From: Hyphomicrobium sp.
GTDB lineage: Bacteria; Pseudomonadota; Alphaproteobacteria; Rhizobiales; Hyphomicrobiaceae
Direction: 5' to 3'
NCBI GenBank assembly: GCA_003987725.1
Contig: RXJH01000004.1
Span: 404,395-468,394 of the forward strand
Length of the DNA stretch: 64,000 nt
The notes under the pieces were generated by a model, which was not told the DNA's origin, made no database searches, and saw only the letters and a program-made list of their open reading frames with translations. Positions 18,424-27,463 of this stretch are shown in pieces (position 1 is the stretch's first letter; each line of letters starts with the position of its first letter). The translations under genes were made by a program, and so were the position numbers.

Positions 18424-18843
18424 ATGCGTAAGACCACATTGAGCAACACCCAACGCACGATCTGGATGGTGCTTATCACCTCGCTCGCGGTCGCCTTTTT
18501 TGCGGGTCTCATCGATCTCGGGCTGATGTTTCTCAGTCCAATGACCGACTCGCTGTTGCCGCCACGAGGGGCCGAGGGTTTGGGTGAAGCTGCTATCGAT
18601 GCATTCGTTTGGAGCGCCTTTCCGGCGACGATCGGAGCGCTGGGCTTAACGCCGTTCGTTTTACAACGCGGCACCTACAGCTGGCTCGAAGCGGCAGTGG
18701 CGGGCGTTCTCGCGTTCATGGCGGCGGTCATCATATTTCCATTCGACGCGCCGGGCGGAGTGCCGTTTCTCGCGTTCGCTGCGGGGCTTCTGATGATCGG
18801 CATGCGCGCGCTGCTGATCGCGGCCGGGATTCTCAAATCCTGA
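18424..18843 (+). CDS. Hypothetical membrane protein inserted between ruvA and ruvB
   Basis: A 139-residue, very hydrophobic protein with four likely helices, near residues 13-36, 60-80, 88-106 and 112-135. No enzymatic motif is seen. It lies 43 bases after ruvA and 66 bases before ruvB on the same strand, so it is likely co-transcribed with a DNA-repair unit without an obvious link in function. Family not recognised. Confidence 0.7.
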   Translation: MRKTTLSNTQRTIWMVLITSLAVAFFAGLIDLGLMFLSPMTDSLLPPRGAEGLGEAAIDAFVWSAFPATIGALGLTPFVLQRGTYSWLEAAVAGVLAFMAAVIIFPFDAPGGVPFLAFAAGLLMIGMRALLIAAGILKS

Positions 18844-18909
18844 CCACGGGAAGCCCAGAGATTTCGTCCTCGACTTGACGGCGCAGCCGAATAGCCTCAC
18901 GAACAAACC

Positions 18910-19956
18910 ATGACCGACAGGCTTGTCAGCAGCGCGCGAAACGACGTCGACGCCTTCGAGGCGACCATACGTCCGCAATCGCTCGATGAATTCGTCGGGC
19001 AGGAGCAGGCGCGGGCGAACCTCAGGGTTTTCATCAAGGCGGCGCGCGGGCGGGGCGATGCCCTTGACCATGTGCTCTTTGCGGGTCCTCCGGGCCTCGG
19101 GAAAACGACGCTTGCGCAGATTTTGTCGAAGGAACTCGGCGTCGGGTTCCGCGCGACGTCGGGGCCGGTGATCTCGAAGGCCGGCGATCTCGCGGCGCTT
19201 TTGACGAATCTCGAAGAGCGCGACGTGCTCTTCATCGACGAAATCCACCGGCTCAATCCGGCGGTCGAAGAAATCCTTTATCCGGCGATGGAGGATTTCC
19301 AGCTTGATTTGATGATCGGCGAGGGACCGGCGGCGCGGTCGGTCAGAATCGATCTTCCGAAGTTCACGCTGGTCGGCGCGACGACGCGCGCGGGGCTCCT
19401 GACCAATCCGCTACGTGACCGCTTCGGCATTCCGGTGCGGCTCAACTTCTATTCGATCGGAGAGCTTGAACTCGTCGTCGGCCGTGGTGCGCGCGTGCTC
19501 GGCGCGCAGATGTCGCCGGATGGCGCGCGCGAGATCGCCAAGCGCTCGCGGGGAACGCCGCGGATCGCCGGGCGCCTGTTGCGCCGAGTCCGCGACTTCG
19601 CGAGCGTCGAAGGCGCAGTCATCATCAATGCCGAAGTCGCCGACCGGGCGCTGACGATGCTCGAAGTCGATCATGAGGGCCTGGACGCGCTCGATCACCG
19701 ATATCTCGGCTGCATTCTGCGGAATTACGAAGGCGGCCCGGTCGGAATCGAAACGCTCGCGGCGGCGCTTTCCGAGCCGCGCGATGCGCTCGAGGAAATC
19801 GTCGAGCCCTTTTTGCTGCAACAGGGGTTCATCGGCCGCACGCCGCGTGGCCGGGTGTTAACACTGAAGGCATACCGGCATCTCGGTGTCAGCGGGCCCG
19901 CGCGCGTGGCTTCCCCCGAACTGCCGATTTTCGAAGACGACGCAGACGGGACTTAA
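18910..19956 (+). CDS. ruvB: Holliday junction branch migration ATPase RuvB
   Basis: A 348-residue AAA+ hexameric motor driving branch migration with RuvA. Walker [15 protein letters not shown], Walker [11 protein letters not shown], sensor 1 [10 protein letters not shown], arginine finger in [11 protein letters not shown] and the C-terminal winged-helix DNA-binding domain ([13 protein letters not shown]) are all intact. The N-terminus ([14 protein letters not shown]) is standard. Confidence 0.97.
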   Translation: MTDRLVSSARNDVDAFEATIRPQSLDEFVGQEQARANLRVFIKAARGRGDALDHVLFAGPPGLGKTTLAQILSKELGVGFRATSGPVISKAGDLAALLTNLEERDVLFIDEIHRLNPAVEEILYPAMEDFQLDLMIGEGPAARSVRIDLPKFTLVGATTRAGLLTNPLRDRFGIPVRLNFYSIGELELVVGRGARVLGAQMSPDGAREIAKRSRGTPRIAGRLLRRVRDFASVEGAVIINAEVADRALTMLEVDHEGLDALDHRYLGCILRNYEGGPVGIETLAAALSEPRDALEEIVEPFLLQQGFIGRTPRGRVLTLKAYRHLGVSGPARVASPELPIFEDDADGT

Positions 19957-20074
19957 CGCCGCTGTATCTGCTTTGGAGTGGCGAAATTCACGGTTTCGAC
20001 AGCATTCTCTGGCGAGAATGTGTGGATTCTGATTTCACAGCACAATTCGATTAATCGGGACCGAGGGTACGGGT

Positions 20075-21019
20075 TTGATCAGCCGCCGCGATCTGCTCAA
20101 GATGACGGGCATTGCCGGTGCCGGCTCGACGGCGCTGAGCGGATATGCGCTCGCCGAGGCTTTCCGCGAAAAAGTTACGGTTTACAATCTGACGCCGCCG
20201 AATTGGACGTCGGGTCTCAAGCTGAAGCTCGCCGTGCTTGCGGACCTTCATGTTTGCGAGCCGTGGATGTCGCTCGAGCGGCTCGAAGAGATCGTCGAGC
20301 AGACGAACGGTCTCGGAGCCGACGGGATCCTGCTTCTCGGCGACTACGTCGTCGGGCACCGCCTCGGCAAGTATTCGCAGAAAGTGAGCAACGGCGAGTG
20401 GGCAACAGTGCTCGCGAAGCTGTCAGCGCCGCTCGGCGTGCATGCAGTTCTCGGCAACCACGACTGGTGGGACTCGCGAGAGGTGCAGGACAGACGCGCG
20501 GGCCCCACTCCTGCTGGCCTGGCGCTGCAGTCTGTCGGTATTTCCGTTTATGAAAATAATGCCATCCGCCTCGAGAAGGAGGGGAAACCCTTCTGGCTCG
20601 CCGGTCTCGGCGACCAATGGGCGTTCAAGCGCCGCGACGACGAATCCGACGAGTCCTTACGCGGCGGAAAAGTCGCCTTTGACGGGGTCGACGATCTGCC
20701 GGGGACGCTACGACAGATAACTGACGATGCGCCGCTCCTGCTGATGGCGCATGAGCCCGATATTTTTCCGGTTGTGCCAGAACGCGTGTCGCTGACGATC
20801 TCGGGTCATACGCACGGCGGGCAAGTCCGGATATTGGGATATGCGCCCATCGTTCCGTCGCGGTTCGGCTCGCGGTACGCCTATGGCCACATCGTCGAAG
20901 ACGGCCGCCACTTGGTCGTTTCCGGCGGTCTTGGCTGTTCATCATTGCCGATCCGGTTCGGCTCGCCGCCCGAGATCGTAGTCCTCGAACTCGGCGGTGC
21001 CGAGGGTGGTCAAGTTTGA
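20075..21019 (+). CDS. Tat-exported metallophosphoesterase (YkuE-like)
   Basis: A 314-residue calcineurin-like phosphoesterase. The N-terminus MISRRDLLKMTG is a twin-arginine signal, so it should be exported folded. Metal-site motifs follow in order: VLADLHVCEP, LLGDYVVG, VLGNHDWWD, MAHEPDIFP and SGHTHGGQV. The last is typical of YkuE-like enzymes suggested to act on UDP-sugars or lipids. The start codon is TTG with GAGGG upstream; no ATG fits, since the twin-arginine motif begins at once. Its stop overlaps the start of the thioesterase gene (TTGA), so the two are coupled. Confidence 0.9.
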   Translation: MISRRDLLKMTGIAGAGSTALSGYALAEAFREKVTVYNLTPPNWTSGLKLKLAVLADLHVCEPWMSLERLEEIVEQTNGLGADGILLLGDYVVGHRLGKYSQKVSNGEWATVLAKLSAPLGVHAVLGNHDWWDSREVQDRRAGPTPAGLALQSVGISVYENNAIRLEKEGKPFWLAGLGDQWAFKRRDDESDESLRGGKVAFDGVDDLPGTLRQITDDAPLLLMAHEPDIFPVVPERVSLTISGHTHGGQVRILGYAPIVPSRFGSRYAYGHIVEDGRHLVVSGGLGCSSLPIRFGSPPEIVVLELGGAEGGQV

Positions 21020-21507
21020 CAGGGGCGCGTTGGCCAGACCTTGCCGGGCGCATCGTTCAGGATGCCGAGGGCCAGCATCACATCCTTCCGGTTCGGGTTT
21101 ACTTCGAAGACACCGATGCGGGCGGGGTGGTCTACCACGCGTCTTACGTGCGGTTCGCGGAACGCGGCCGGACCGATTTTCTCCGGCTGCTCGGCACCGA
21201 TGCCCGGCGCATGATCGACGGTACCGACAGCCGCGAACCGGCTGCTTTCGTCGTGCGCCGCATGTCGTTCGATTTCGCGCGTCCGGCGCGGATGGACGAT
21301 CTCCTTGAGGTCGAAACGCGCGTCAAGGAACTCGGGGCGGCCAGCGTAACGCTCGATCAGAGGATCAGCCGCGACGGCGTGCCACTCGTCTCGGCCGAGG
21401 TCGTCGTGGTGCTCGTATCGATCTCGGGAAAACCTCTCCGTTTGAGCGACACGGTGCGAAAGGCATTCGAGGCGCACGCCGAAGGGCGTAAGAATTCTTC
21501 CGCCTAG
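21016..21507 (+). CDS. ybgC: Tol-Pal-associated acyl-CoA thioesterase YbgC
   Basis: A 163-residue hotdog-fold thioesterase that starts the tol-pal locus in many proteobacteria. The active-site segment YFEDTDAGGVVYHASYVRFAERGR contains the catalytic Asp of the 4-hydroxybenzoyl-CoA-thioesterase subgroup. The start is TTG at 21016, overlapping the stop of the phosphoesterase. The first 25 residues before the conserved core are an extension, so a later start is possible. It acts on acyl-CoA or acyl-ACP at the membrane; its exact substrate here is unknown. Confidence 0.92.
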   Translation: MTGARWPDLAGRIVQDAEGQHHILPVRVYFEDTDAGGVVYHASYVRFAERGRTDFLRLLGTDARRMIDGTDSREPAAFVVRRMSFDFARPARMDDLLEVETRVKELGAASVTLDQRISRDGVPLVSAEVVVVLVSISGKPLRLSDTVRKAFEAHAEGRKNSSA

Positions 21508-21867
21508 ATCCCGCGCGCCCTGAATTTCTCAGGCGTTCCCCAAGCGCGTCCAGACGCCAATTGACATTCGTGACGGCGCTCTGCATGGCTCATGGTGAGA
21601 TCAATGGCCGCATTTTTCGTGGATAAACACGTAGATGCGTCATTGCCATCGGCTACACAAAGCCCTCGTTTGGTCATATTGGGCGTCAAAAGCTCTCGAT
21701 GCGAATGAGCGCGGTGGGCGATGGCGCTTGCTGCCGGGGTGCACGACAATTACGCCGTCATACGCAAACTTCATCGGGCCCGCGCCGGGCGCGTCCCAAT
21801 GCTGCCGAAATTCCAAGGCCCGTGCGGTTCCGTACGGGTATCGCAATTCTTCGACATGGATGGTGAA
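21508..21867. other. Spacer between ybgC and tolQ, probable tol promoter region
   Basis: 360 bases without a supportable gene. A TTGACA at 21561-21566 could serve as a -35 element, but no matching -10 at the right distance is clear. The length suggests tolQ has its own promoter rather than reading only from ybgC. Confidence 0.4.
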
Positions 21868-22584
21868 ATGAATCCCGCGGATGTCGCCCAAAGCGCCGTT
21901 GCCCCGGTCGGAGCGAGTGGCTTCTCGTTCATCGAGCTGTTTCTGCATGCAAGCCTTACCGTCCAGATCATCATGACGGGGCTTGGCATCGCGTCTGTCT
22001 GGTCGTGGGCGATCATCTTCGAAAAGCTGCTGGCGTTCCGGCGCGCACGCGTCGAGAGCGACCGCTTCGAGCAGTTGTTCTGGTCGGGCCAGTCGCTCGA
22101 CGAGCTTTACGCGAACCTGTCGCGCGGGCGGACGATCACGATGGCGGCGCTCTTCGTGGCGGCGATGCGCGAGTGGAAACGATCGGTCGAAGGCAACATC
22201 CGCGCGCTAGGCGGCATTCAGCTGCGCGTCGAGAAGGTGATGGACGTCACGATCAGCCGCGAGATGGAACGTCTCGACCGGCGCCTGCTGTTTCTCGCGA
22301 CGGTTGGTTCGACGGCGCCGTTCGTCGGTCTCTTCGGTACGGTCTGGGGCATCATGACGAGCTTCCAGTCGATTGCCGTTTCGAAGAACACCTCGCTGGC
22401 GGTGGTTGCGCCGGGTATCGCGGAAGCCTTGTTCGCGACGGCGCTCGGCCTCATGGCCGCCATTCCGGCCGTTATTTTCTACAACAAGTTCTCTGCCGAT
22501 TCGGCTGCGATATCGCAGCGTCTCTATGCTTTTTCCGATGAATTCGCAGCGATCGTATCTCGCCAGATCGACGTGAGGGCTTAA
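21868..22584 (+). CDS. tolQ: Tol-Pal proton channel subunit TolQ
   Basis: A 238-residue inner-membrane protein which, with TolR, forms the PMF-driven stator that energises TolA during outer-membrane constriction. Three helices: residues about 25-45, 140-165 and 175-200. The TolQ/ExbB signature TVGSTAPFVGLFGTVWGIM is present. Two nearby ATGs are possible (21856 and 21868); I chose MNPADVAQ as the more family-like. It is followed by tolR 5 bases later. Confidence 0.95.
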   Translation: MNPADVAQSAVAPVGASGFSFIELFLHASLTVQIIMTGLGIASVWSWAIIFEKLLAFRRARVESDRFEQLFWSGQSLDELYANLSRGRTITMAALFVAAMREWKRSVEGNIRALGGIQLRVEKVMDVTISREMERLDRRLLFLATVGSTAPFVGLFGTVWGIMTSFQSIAVSKNTSLAVVAPGIAEALFATALGLMAAIPAVIFYNKFSADSAAISQRLYAFSDEFAAIVSRQIDVRA

Positions 22585-22589
22585 ATCCA

Positions 22590-23039
22590 ATGGGGATGAG
22601 CACCAAAGCAGGCGGGGGCGGCGGGCGCGGGCGGCGCGGCCGGCACATGCCGATGAGCGAGATCAACGTCACGCCGATGGTCGACGTGATGCTCGTGCTC
22701 CTGATCATCTTCATGGTCGCGGCGCCGCTGCTGCAAACAGGCATCGACGTCAATCTGCCGGAATCCAAGGGCCAGCAAATTGAGCCGCCGAAGAAGGATC
22801 CGGTGGCGGTAACGGTCAAGGCCAACGGCGATGTCTTCATCGGCGACTCGCAGGTTCCGATCGAGGAGCTGGCGACGAAACTCAAGGCGATCGCGGGCAA
22901 CGGCTACGACGAGACAATTTTCGTGCGCGGCGACAAGGGCGTGAACTACGGGACGGTGATGGAAGTGATGAGCCGCATCAACCAGGGTGGCTTCAAGAAA
23001 CTGTCGTTCGTTCTCAATGGAGAGAAGGGAGGCTCGTAG
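22590..23039 (+). CDS. tolR: Tol-Pal stator protein TolR
   Basis: A 149-residue protein with a Gly/Arg-rich cytoplasmic start and one membrane helix, MVDVMLVLLIIFMVAAPLL, carrying the conserved proton-binding Asp at residue 32. The periplasmic domain follows (INLP-type strand VNLPESKGQ, then VFIGDSQVPIEEL, VRGDKGVNYGTVMEVMS and GFKKLSFVL). It couples proton flow through TolQ to TolA. Confidence 0.95.
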   Translation: MGMSTKAGGGGGRGRRGRHMPMSEINVTPMVDVMLVLLIIFMVAAPLLQTGIDVNLPESKGQQIEPPKKDPVAVTVKANGDVFIGDSQVPIEELATKLKAIAGNGYDETIFVRGDKGVNYGTVMEVMSRINQGGFKKLSFVLNGEKGGS

Positions 23040-23183
23040 CGCCCGTAATCGCTAAAGGACGATACGTATGACGAACCAGGATGCGCGTCGGCCAAGAAAT
23101 ATGCGAAGCGCGATGCCGACACGTCGCTCGAACTGCTCGCTCCCAACGATACGTATCCTCGTTCGCCCTGCGGTTCGCCGCCA

Positions 23184-24380
23184 TTGCGTGCGCGCATACG
23201 TGCCGTCTTTCAGAGAAGGTGGGTGCTGACCGTGCCCTTCGGACTTGTTCTGTCCCTCCTCTTTCACGCTGCGCTCCTCGGGTGGGCGCTTTTTTCCATG
23301 CCTGTGGCACCGCCGCTCTCACCAGATACGCCGGCGATCTCGGCGGATATCATCACCCCGTCCGAGTTCCTGCGCCTGAAGCAGGGGAGCGAGGACTCGA
23401 AGAATCTCGAGACGAAGGCGAACGATCAGCCGAAGCCCGACGACAGCAAGAACGATACGCCGAAGCCGGCGAACGCCCCGCCGCCGCCACCGCCGCCAGC
23501 GGAAGAGCAGGTCGCCAAGGCCGAGCCGCCACCCGAGCCTGAGCCGCCTCAGGCCGCCGAGCCTCCGCCTCCGCCGCCACCGCCGGCGAAGACCGAGCCC
23601 GATCCGATAGCCAAGAAGATCGACGAGCCTCCGCCGCCGCCGGAGCCTCAGCCCGGTCCGACGCCAGACGAGAAAAAGCTTCTCGAGCAAAAGCTTGAGC
23701 AGGAGCGTCAAGCCGAAGAAGCGAAGAAGAAGGCCGAGGAAGAGGCCAAGAAAAAAGCCGAGGCGGAAGCCAAGAAGAAGGCCGAAGACGAAGCAAAAAA
23801 GAAAGCGGAAGAAGAGGCGAAAAAGAAGAAGGCCGCCGAGCTCAAGAAGAAGAAACAGGAAGAGGCCAAGAAGAAAGCCGAAGCCGCGAAGAAGCAGTTC
23901 GATCCGAGCAAGATCGCGTCTCTTCTCGAAAAGTCGCCGGACGACGCAACGCCGAAGGCTCTTCTCGACAAGGACAAGAAAAAGAAGGGGCAGCAGGCGT
24001 CGGGCTCAAGCTCGACTTCGACCAACTTCGGCAAGGAAGCGGGGACGCAGACCGGTTCCGATACCGTCCTTTCGGCGCGCGAGCAGGATCTCTTGAAGGG
24101 GATGCTGAAGTCGCAGCTCAACGGCTGCTGGCGGCCGCCCGGTACGGGTGGCGGCAGCGAGGTTCCGGTCGTCGAGCTTCATTGGGAGCTGAATGCCGAC
24201 GGCACGCTCGCCGGTGAGCCGCGCGTCACGTCCGCGCCATCGACGACGGCTGGACAGGTTTATGCCGAAGCCGCACTCAGAGCTGTCAGGATGTGCGCGC
24301 CGTTTCGATTGCCTCCGGACAAGTACGAAGGCGGGTGGAAGATCATCGACTGGACTTTCGATCCGCGTGAAATGTTGTAA
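23184..24380 (+). CDS. tolA: Tol-Pal energy transducer TolA (start uncertain)
   Basis: A TolA-like protein of about 398 residues. One membrane helix near residues 14-36 is followed by a Pro-rich stretch (about 95-165), a Lys/Glu/Ala coiled-coil rod (about 165-235) and a TonB-like C-terminal domain (about 300-398) with Cys residues in NGCWRPP and RMCAPFRLP. The listed start is a TTG without a ribosome-binding site. A good AAGGA sits before an ATG at 23068 in another frame, while the tolA frame reads sensibly back through YAKRDADTSLELLAPNDTYP. Either a non-ATG start or a frameshift near 23095-23180 is likely. Distance to tolR is otherwise too long for this operon. Confidence 0.85.
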   Translation: MRARIRAVFQRRWVLTVPFGLVLSLLFHAALLGWALFSMPVAPPLSPDTPAISADIITPSEFLRLKQGSEDSKNLETKANDQPKPDDSKNDTPKPANAPPPPPPPAEEQVAKAEPPPEPEPPQAAEPPPPPPPPAKTEPDPIAKKIDEPPPPPEPQPGPTPDEKKLLEQKLEQERQAEEAKKKAEEEAKKKAEAEAKKKAEDEAKKKAEEEAKKKKAAELKKKKQEEAKKKAEAAKKQFDPSKIASLLEKSPDDATPKALLDKDKKKKGQQASGSSSTSTNFGKEAGTQTGSDTVLSAREQDLLKGMLKSQLNGCWRPPGTGGGSEVPVVELHWELNADGTLAGEPRVTSAPSTTAGQVYAEAALRAVRMCAPFRLPPDKYEGGWKIIDWTFDPREML

Positions 24381-24466
24381 ACGCCCAAAAGTTGCTTCAT
24401 TCGACCGCGAAGCGAAGCAACGACTTGGGAATTCCGAATCGCACCGTGACGCATGAGAGACCATCC

Positions 24467-25807
24467 ATGACCTTGAAAGTCCGCCTCAAAAGGCTCTTTT
24501 CCGTTGCGACGCTCGTCGCCGCTTGCGTCTGGCTCGTTCCAGGTTTTGCGCCGGGCGCGATGGCGCAGCTCAAAGGCACGCAGACGGAAGGCACGATCGC
24601 ACCGATCCCGATCGCCATTCCGACTTTCCTCGGCGACGATCAGCAGCTAGCGAGCAATATCGCGGCCGTGGTCGAGGCCGATCTCGAAAGGTCCGGACTT
24701 TTCCGGCCGCTCGATCACCAGTCGTTCCTGGAGCAGGTGCGGGACGTCAACGCCGCGCCGCGCTTCCAAGACTGGCGCTCCATTCAGGCCGACGCGCTCG
24801 TCGTCGGGCGCGTCGTCAACGCGGGTGACGGAAAGGTCGGCGCCGAATTCCGAGTTTGGGATGTCGCGGGCGGAAAGCAGCTCGCTGGCCAGCGCTTTTC
24901 AACGGCATCTCGGAACTGGCGACGTATCGGCCATCTCATCGCGGACAGCGTCTATGAACGGCTAACCGGCGAAAAGGGCTATTTCGATACGCGCGTCGTC
25001 TACGTCGACGAGACTGGGCCCAAAGAGAAGCGCGTGAAACGCCTTGCGATCATGGACCAGGACGGCGCGAACGTTCGTCTGCTGACGCAAGGCCAGGAGC
25101 TTGTCCTCACGCCCCGGTTCTCTCCGACGAACCAGGAAATCACGTACATGTCCTATACCGACGGCGGCCAGCCCAAGGTTTTCATCATGAACCTGGAGAC
25201 AGGCCGTCGCGAACTCGTCGGGGACTTTCCCAATATGACGTTCGCGCCGCGATTCTCACCCGACGGGCAGCGGGTGGTCATGAGCCTCGGGCGCCCCGAC
25301 GGCGGCTCAGATATTTACGAGATGGATCTCCGCTCCCGCCAGCCGCGGCAGATCACGCGGTCGAACGGCATCGATACCAGTCCGAGCTACTCGCCGGACG
25401 GCGGTCAGATCGTCTTCGAGAGCGACCGGGCCGGCAGGCAGCAGCTCTGGGTCATGAATTCCGACGGATCGAACCAGCGTCCGATCTCGATGGGCGACGG
25501 CAGCTACTCGACACCCGTCTGGTCGCCTCGGGGTGATTACATCGCGTTCACCAAGCAGACGGGCGGGGCGTTCATCATCGGGGTCATGAAGCCGGACGGC
25601 TCGGGGGAACGTACTTTGACCGAAGGATTTCACAACGAGGGGCCGACCTGGGCCCCCAACGGGCGGGTTTTGATGTTCTTCCGCGAGTCACAGGGCGCCA
25701 ACGGCGGACCTCGAATCTTCTCGGTCGATATCACGGGCTATAACGAGCGAAAGGTCGACACTCCGGCGTTCGCTTCAGACCCCGCTTGGTCACCGCTTCT
25801 GAATTAA
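24467..25807 (+). CDS. tolB: Tol-Pal periplasmic beta-propeller TolB
   Basis: A 446-residue periplasmic protein binding Pal and the TolA C-terminus. Signal peptide about residues 1-34 ending at AMAQL, an N-terminal alpha/beta domain ([12 protein letters not shown]...[15 protein letters not shown]) and a six-bladed propeller with repeated SPDG/SYSPDG...I.F.SDR.G..Q..VM and [11 protein letters not shown] blades. The start is the ATG at 24467; the frame is open earlier without signal-peptide character. Confidence 0.96.
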   Translation: MTLKVRLKRLFSVATLVAACVWLVPGFAPGAMAQLKGTQTEGTIAPIPIAIPTFLGDDQQLASNIAAVVEADLERSGLFRPLDHQSFLEQVRDVNAAPRFQDWRSIQADALVVGRVVNAGDGKVGAEFRVWDVAGGKQLAGQRFSTASRNWRRIGHLIADSVYERLTGEKGYFDTRVVYVDETGPKEKRVKRLAIMDQDGANVRLLTQGQELVLTPRFSPTNQEITYMSYTDGGQPKVFIMNLETGRRELVGDFPNMTFAPRFSPDGQRVVMSLGRPDGGSDIYEMDLRSRQPRQITRSNGIDTSPSYSPDGGQIVFESDRAGRQQLWVMNSDGSNQRPISMGDGSYSTPVWSPRGDYIAFTKQTGGAFIIGVMKPDGSGERTLTEGFHNEGPTWAPNGRVLMFFRESQGANGGPRIFSVDITGYNERKVDTPAFASDPAWSPLLN

Positions 25808-25868
25808 CACCCTATTTACGAACGGCCTCGTTCAATTATTAACGATGCCTCTGCTGAAGCGAACAAAG

Positions 25869-25934
25869 ATGAGCGATTTCAATGCGTTGCTTATCTTAAC
25901 CGTAGCTGTCATAGTGTTGACTTTTGCCCACTAA
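25869..25934 (+). CDS. Possible 21-residue hydrophobic micropeptide
   Basis: A short ATG frame almost entirely made of one membrane-spanning stretch (FNALLILTVAVIVLTF) flanked by MSD and AH. It sits 61 bases after tolB. The ribosome-binding site is weak (AAGCGAA). Composition is unlike random sequence at this GC content, but length alone prevents certainty. Confidence 0.3.
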   Translation: MSDFNALLILTVAVIVLTFAH

Positions 25935-26063
25935 GTCCCGTTGCATTTTCGCATCTATTGCCTTGGAAAACTTGGGAATTGCCCCCTCAGTTCTTGATCG
26001 GAACGCGCCCTCCCGGTACCCCAGAGTACGGCTTTTGCCGGAATCGTATCAGGAGATATGACC

Positions 26064-26198
26064 ATGCAGGGTGTGAAGGGGCTGATCCTTTTGTCAGCAG
26101 TAGTCGCGGCTGTTGCTCTCGGCGCATGCCGTCGCGAAGCTGAGCATACGCCTTTGAAGCTCGGCGGCCCGACCGCTAGCGACCAGGTCGCTCGCTAA
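26064..26198 (+). CDS. 44-residue lipoprotein, first of a tandem pair
   Basis: A complete micro-lipoprotein. Lys-bearing N-terminus, hydrophobic core LILLSAVVAAVAL, lipobox VALGAC with Cys22, and a 22-residue polar tail REAEHTPLKLGGPTASDQVA(R). AGGAG lies 8 bases before this ATG; another ATG at 26058 is too close to it. Size and layout resemble entericidin-type lipoproteins, but the sequence does not obviously match. The next short frame repeats its tail. Confidence 0.7.
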   Translation: MQGVKGLILLSAVVAAVALGACRREAEHTPLKLGGPTASDQVAR

Positions 26199-26230
26199 TC
26201 GCGGGTACTCTGGACTCAAAGGGACTACCT

Positions 26231-26332
26231 ATGAAGAGCGCATTCGTTCTTGTCGCAGCCTTTGTAACTGGTGCTGAGCATCGGTCTATGAAGATCGGCG
26301 GGTTCGATGCTCAGCAGCAGGTCGCGCTCTAA
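26231..26332 (+). CDS. 33-residue paralogue of the preceding micro-lipoprotein, lipobox lost
   Basis: The tail GAEHRSMKIGGFDAQQQVAL aligns without gaps to EAEHTPLKLGGPTASDQVAR of the neighbour 33 bases upstream, identical or similar at most positions. The N-terminus is a short hydrophobic run (MKSAFVLVAAFVTG), but the segment with the lipobox Cys is missing, as if about 10 codons were deleted. It may be a decaying duplicate or a secreted or membrane peptide. The Shine-Dalgarno is weak. Confidence 0.5.
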   Translation: MKSAFVLVAAFVTGAEHRSMKIGGFDAQQQVAL

Positions 26333-26374
26333 GCGCTGCCTGTTACTCAGTACTGCGTTTTTCATCCTAATCTT

Positions 26375-26427
26375 CAAGACCGAGTTGTTGGCGATTTGCT
26401 CGCCACCATCTCGGTCTTGAGCTTTTT
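26375..26427 (+). terminator. Intrinsic terminator after the micro-lipoprotein pair
   Basis: A perfect 10-bp stem CAAGACCGAG (26375-26384) / CTCGGTCTTG (26410-26419) encloses a second hairpin (GGCGA/TCGCC) and is followed by GCTTTTTAG. It should separate the tolB/microprotein transcript from pal. Confidence 0.85.
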
Positions 26428-26793
26428 AGGGTGCGCTCACGGGGATGCTTTTCCCGACTCGCGTGATGTGCGCTTCGCCGATCTTAGGCGGCTCGAAAAA
26501 GTCGATTCTTCCGGCCGTTTTTGGTGCGGAAAAGATCGAGAAAAGTGCTCAAAACCAAATTAGTCGCACGCGCGCTTTGTAACGCGATGCTACAAGCCTC
26601 GCAGAGAACGGATCGCGGGGGATCCATGTAATCCAAGCTCTTCTCGGAGAGAGACTTGGTGGGTCATCAGCGGCCTCGGCCATATTTTCGGCTGAACGAT
26701 TCTCTATGCGGGAATGAAACAGCTATCTCTCTCACGGACAAAGCGTGTGCAACTCACGCGAGAGATGAGATCGATACGAAGGGGATTTGCGAA
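26428..26793. other. Leader and promoter region of pal
   Basis: 366 bases between a terminator and the pal start. Pal must have its own promoter here, since the upstream transcript is terminated. I see no clear -35/-10 pair and no supportable gene. Confidence 0.45.
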
Positions 26794-27306
26794 ATGATGG
26801 CCACGTTCGCGCGGAGCTTGGGTCTGCGCCTTGCCGCCGTTTCGATACTCGCCGCGACGCTCGGCGCGTGCGCCAACAAAGACATGCAGCCCGACTCGCT
26901 CAGCAGCAAATACGGCAACGCGACGCCGGGCTCGCAGCGCGACTTCACGCAGAACGTCGGCGACCTCGTCTACTTCTCGACCGACTCGGTCGATCTCACG
27001 CCCGAAGCCGCGCAGACGCTGACGAAGCAGTCGCAGTGGCTGCAGCAATACCCGAACTACACCATCACCATCGAAGGCCATGCCGACGAACGCGGCACGC
27101 GCGAATACAACATCGCGCTCGGCGCTCGGCGTGCGACGACCGTGCGCAACTTCCTGTCCTCGCATGGCGTGAACGGAGCACGTATCCGCACGATCTCCTA
27201 CGGCAAGGAGCGTCCGGTTGCGGTTTGCAACGACATTTCCTGCTGGTCGCAGAATCGCCGTGCGCAAACGGTGCTCAACAGCGGTGGCGTGGTTAGCCAG
27301 CGTTAA
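26794..27306 (+). CDS. pal: Peptidoglycan-associated lipoprotein Pal
   Basis: A 170-residue outer-membrane lipoprotein linking outer membrane and peptidoglycan. The lipobox is TLGAC (Cys26). The OmpA-like domain has VYFSTDSVDLTPEA, IEGHADERGTREYNIALGARRA (Asp and Arg of the diaminopimelate site) and the C-terminal RTISYGKERPVAVC. Start at MMATFARS; AAGGGGA stands about 9 bases before it. It is the outer-membrane end of the Tol machine encoded just upstream. Confidence 0.96.
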   Translation: MMATFARSLGLRLAAVSILAATLGACANKDMQPDSLSSKYGNATPGSQRDFTQNVGDLVYFSTDSVDLTPEAAQTLTKQSQWLQQYPNYTITIEGHADERGTREYNIALGARRATTVRNFLSSHGVNGARIRTISYGKERPVAVCNDISCWSQNRRAQTVLNSGGVVSQR

Positions 27307-27463
27307 TCCTCTCGCCGGGTAGGCCGCTTGAAGTGGCGGTTCGAGTGCTGGCTCATTAGGGCCACACTCCCACAGAGCTTTTGCGCACCCAAGATTCAGC
27401 AAAGTTTGGCCTAATTGGACTCGCATAACGGCCCCTTGATCTTCCAGGTTGCGGCGCCGTTCG

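Noticed and set aside
22005-22541. Long alternative frames inside tolQ and tolA
   Set aside because: They overlap clear genes in other frames and give Arg-rich low-quality proteins.
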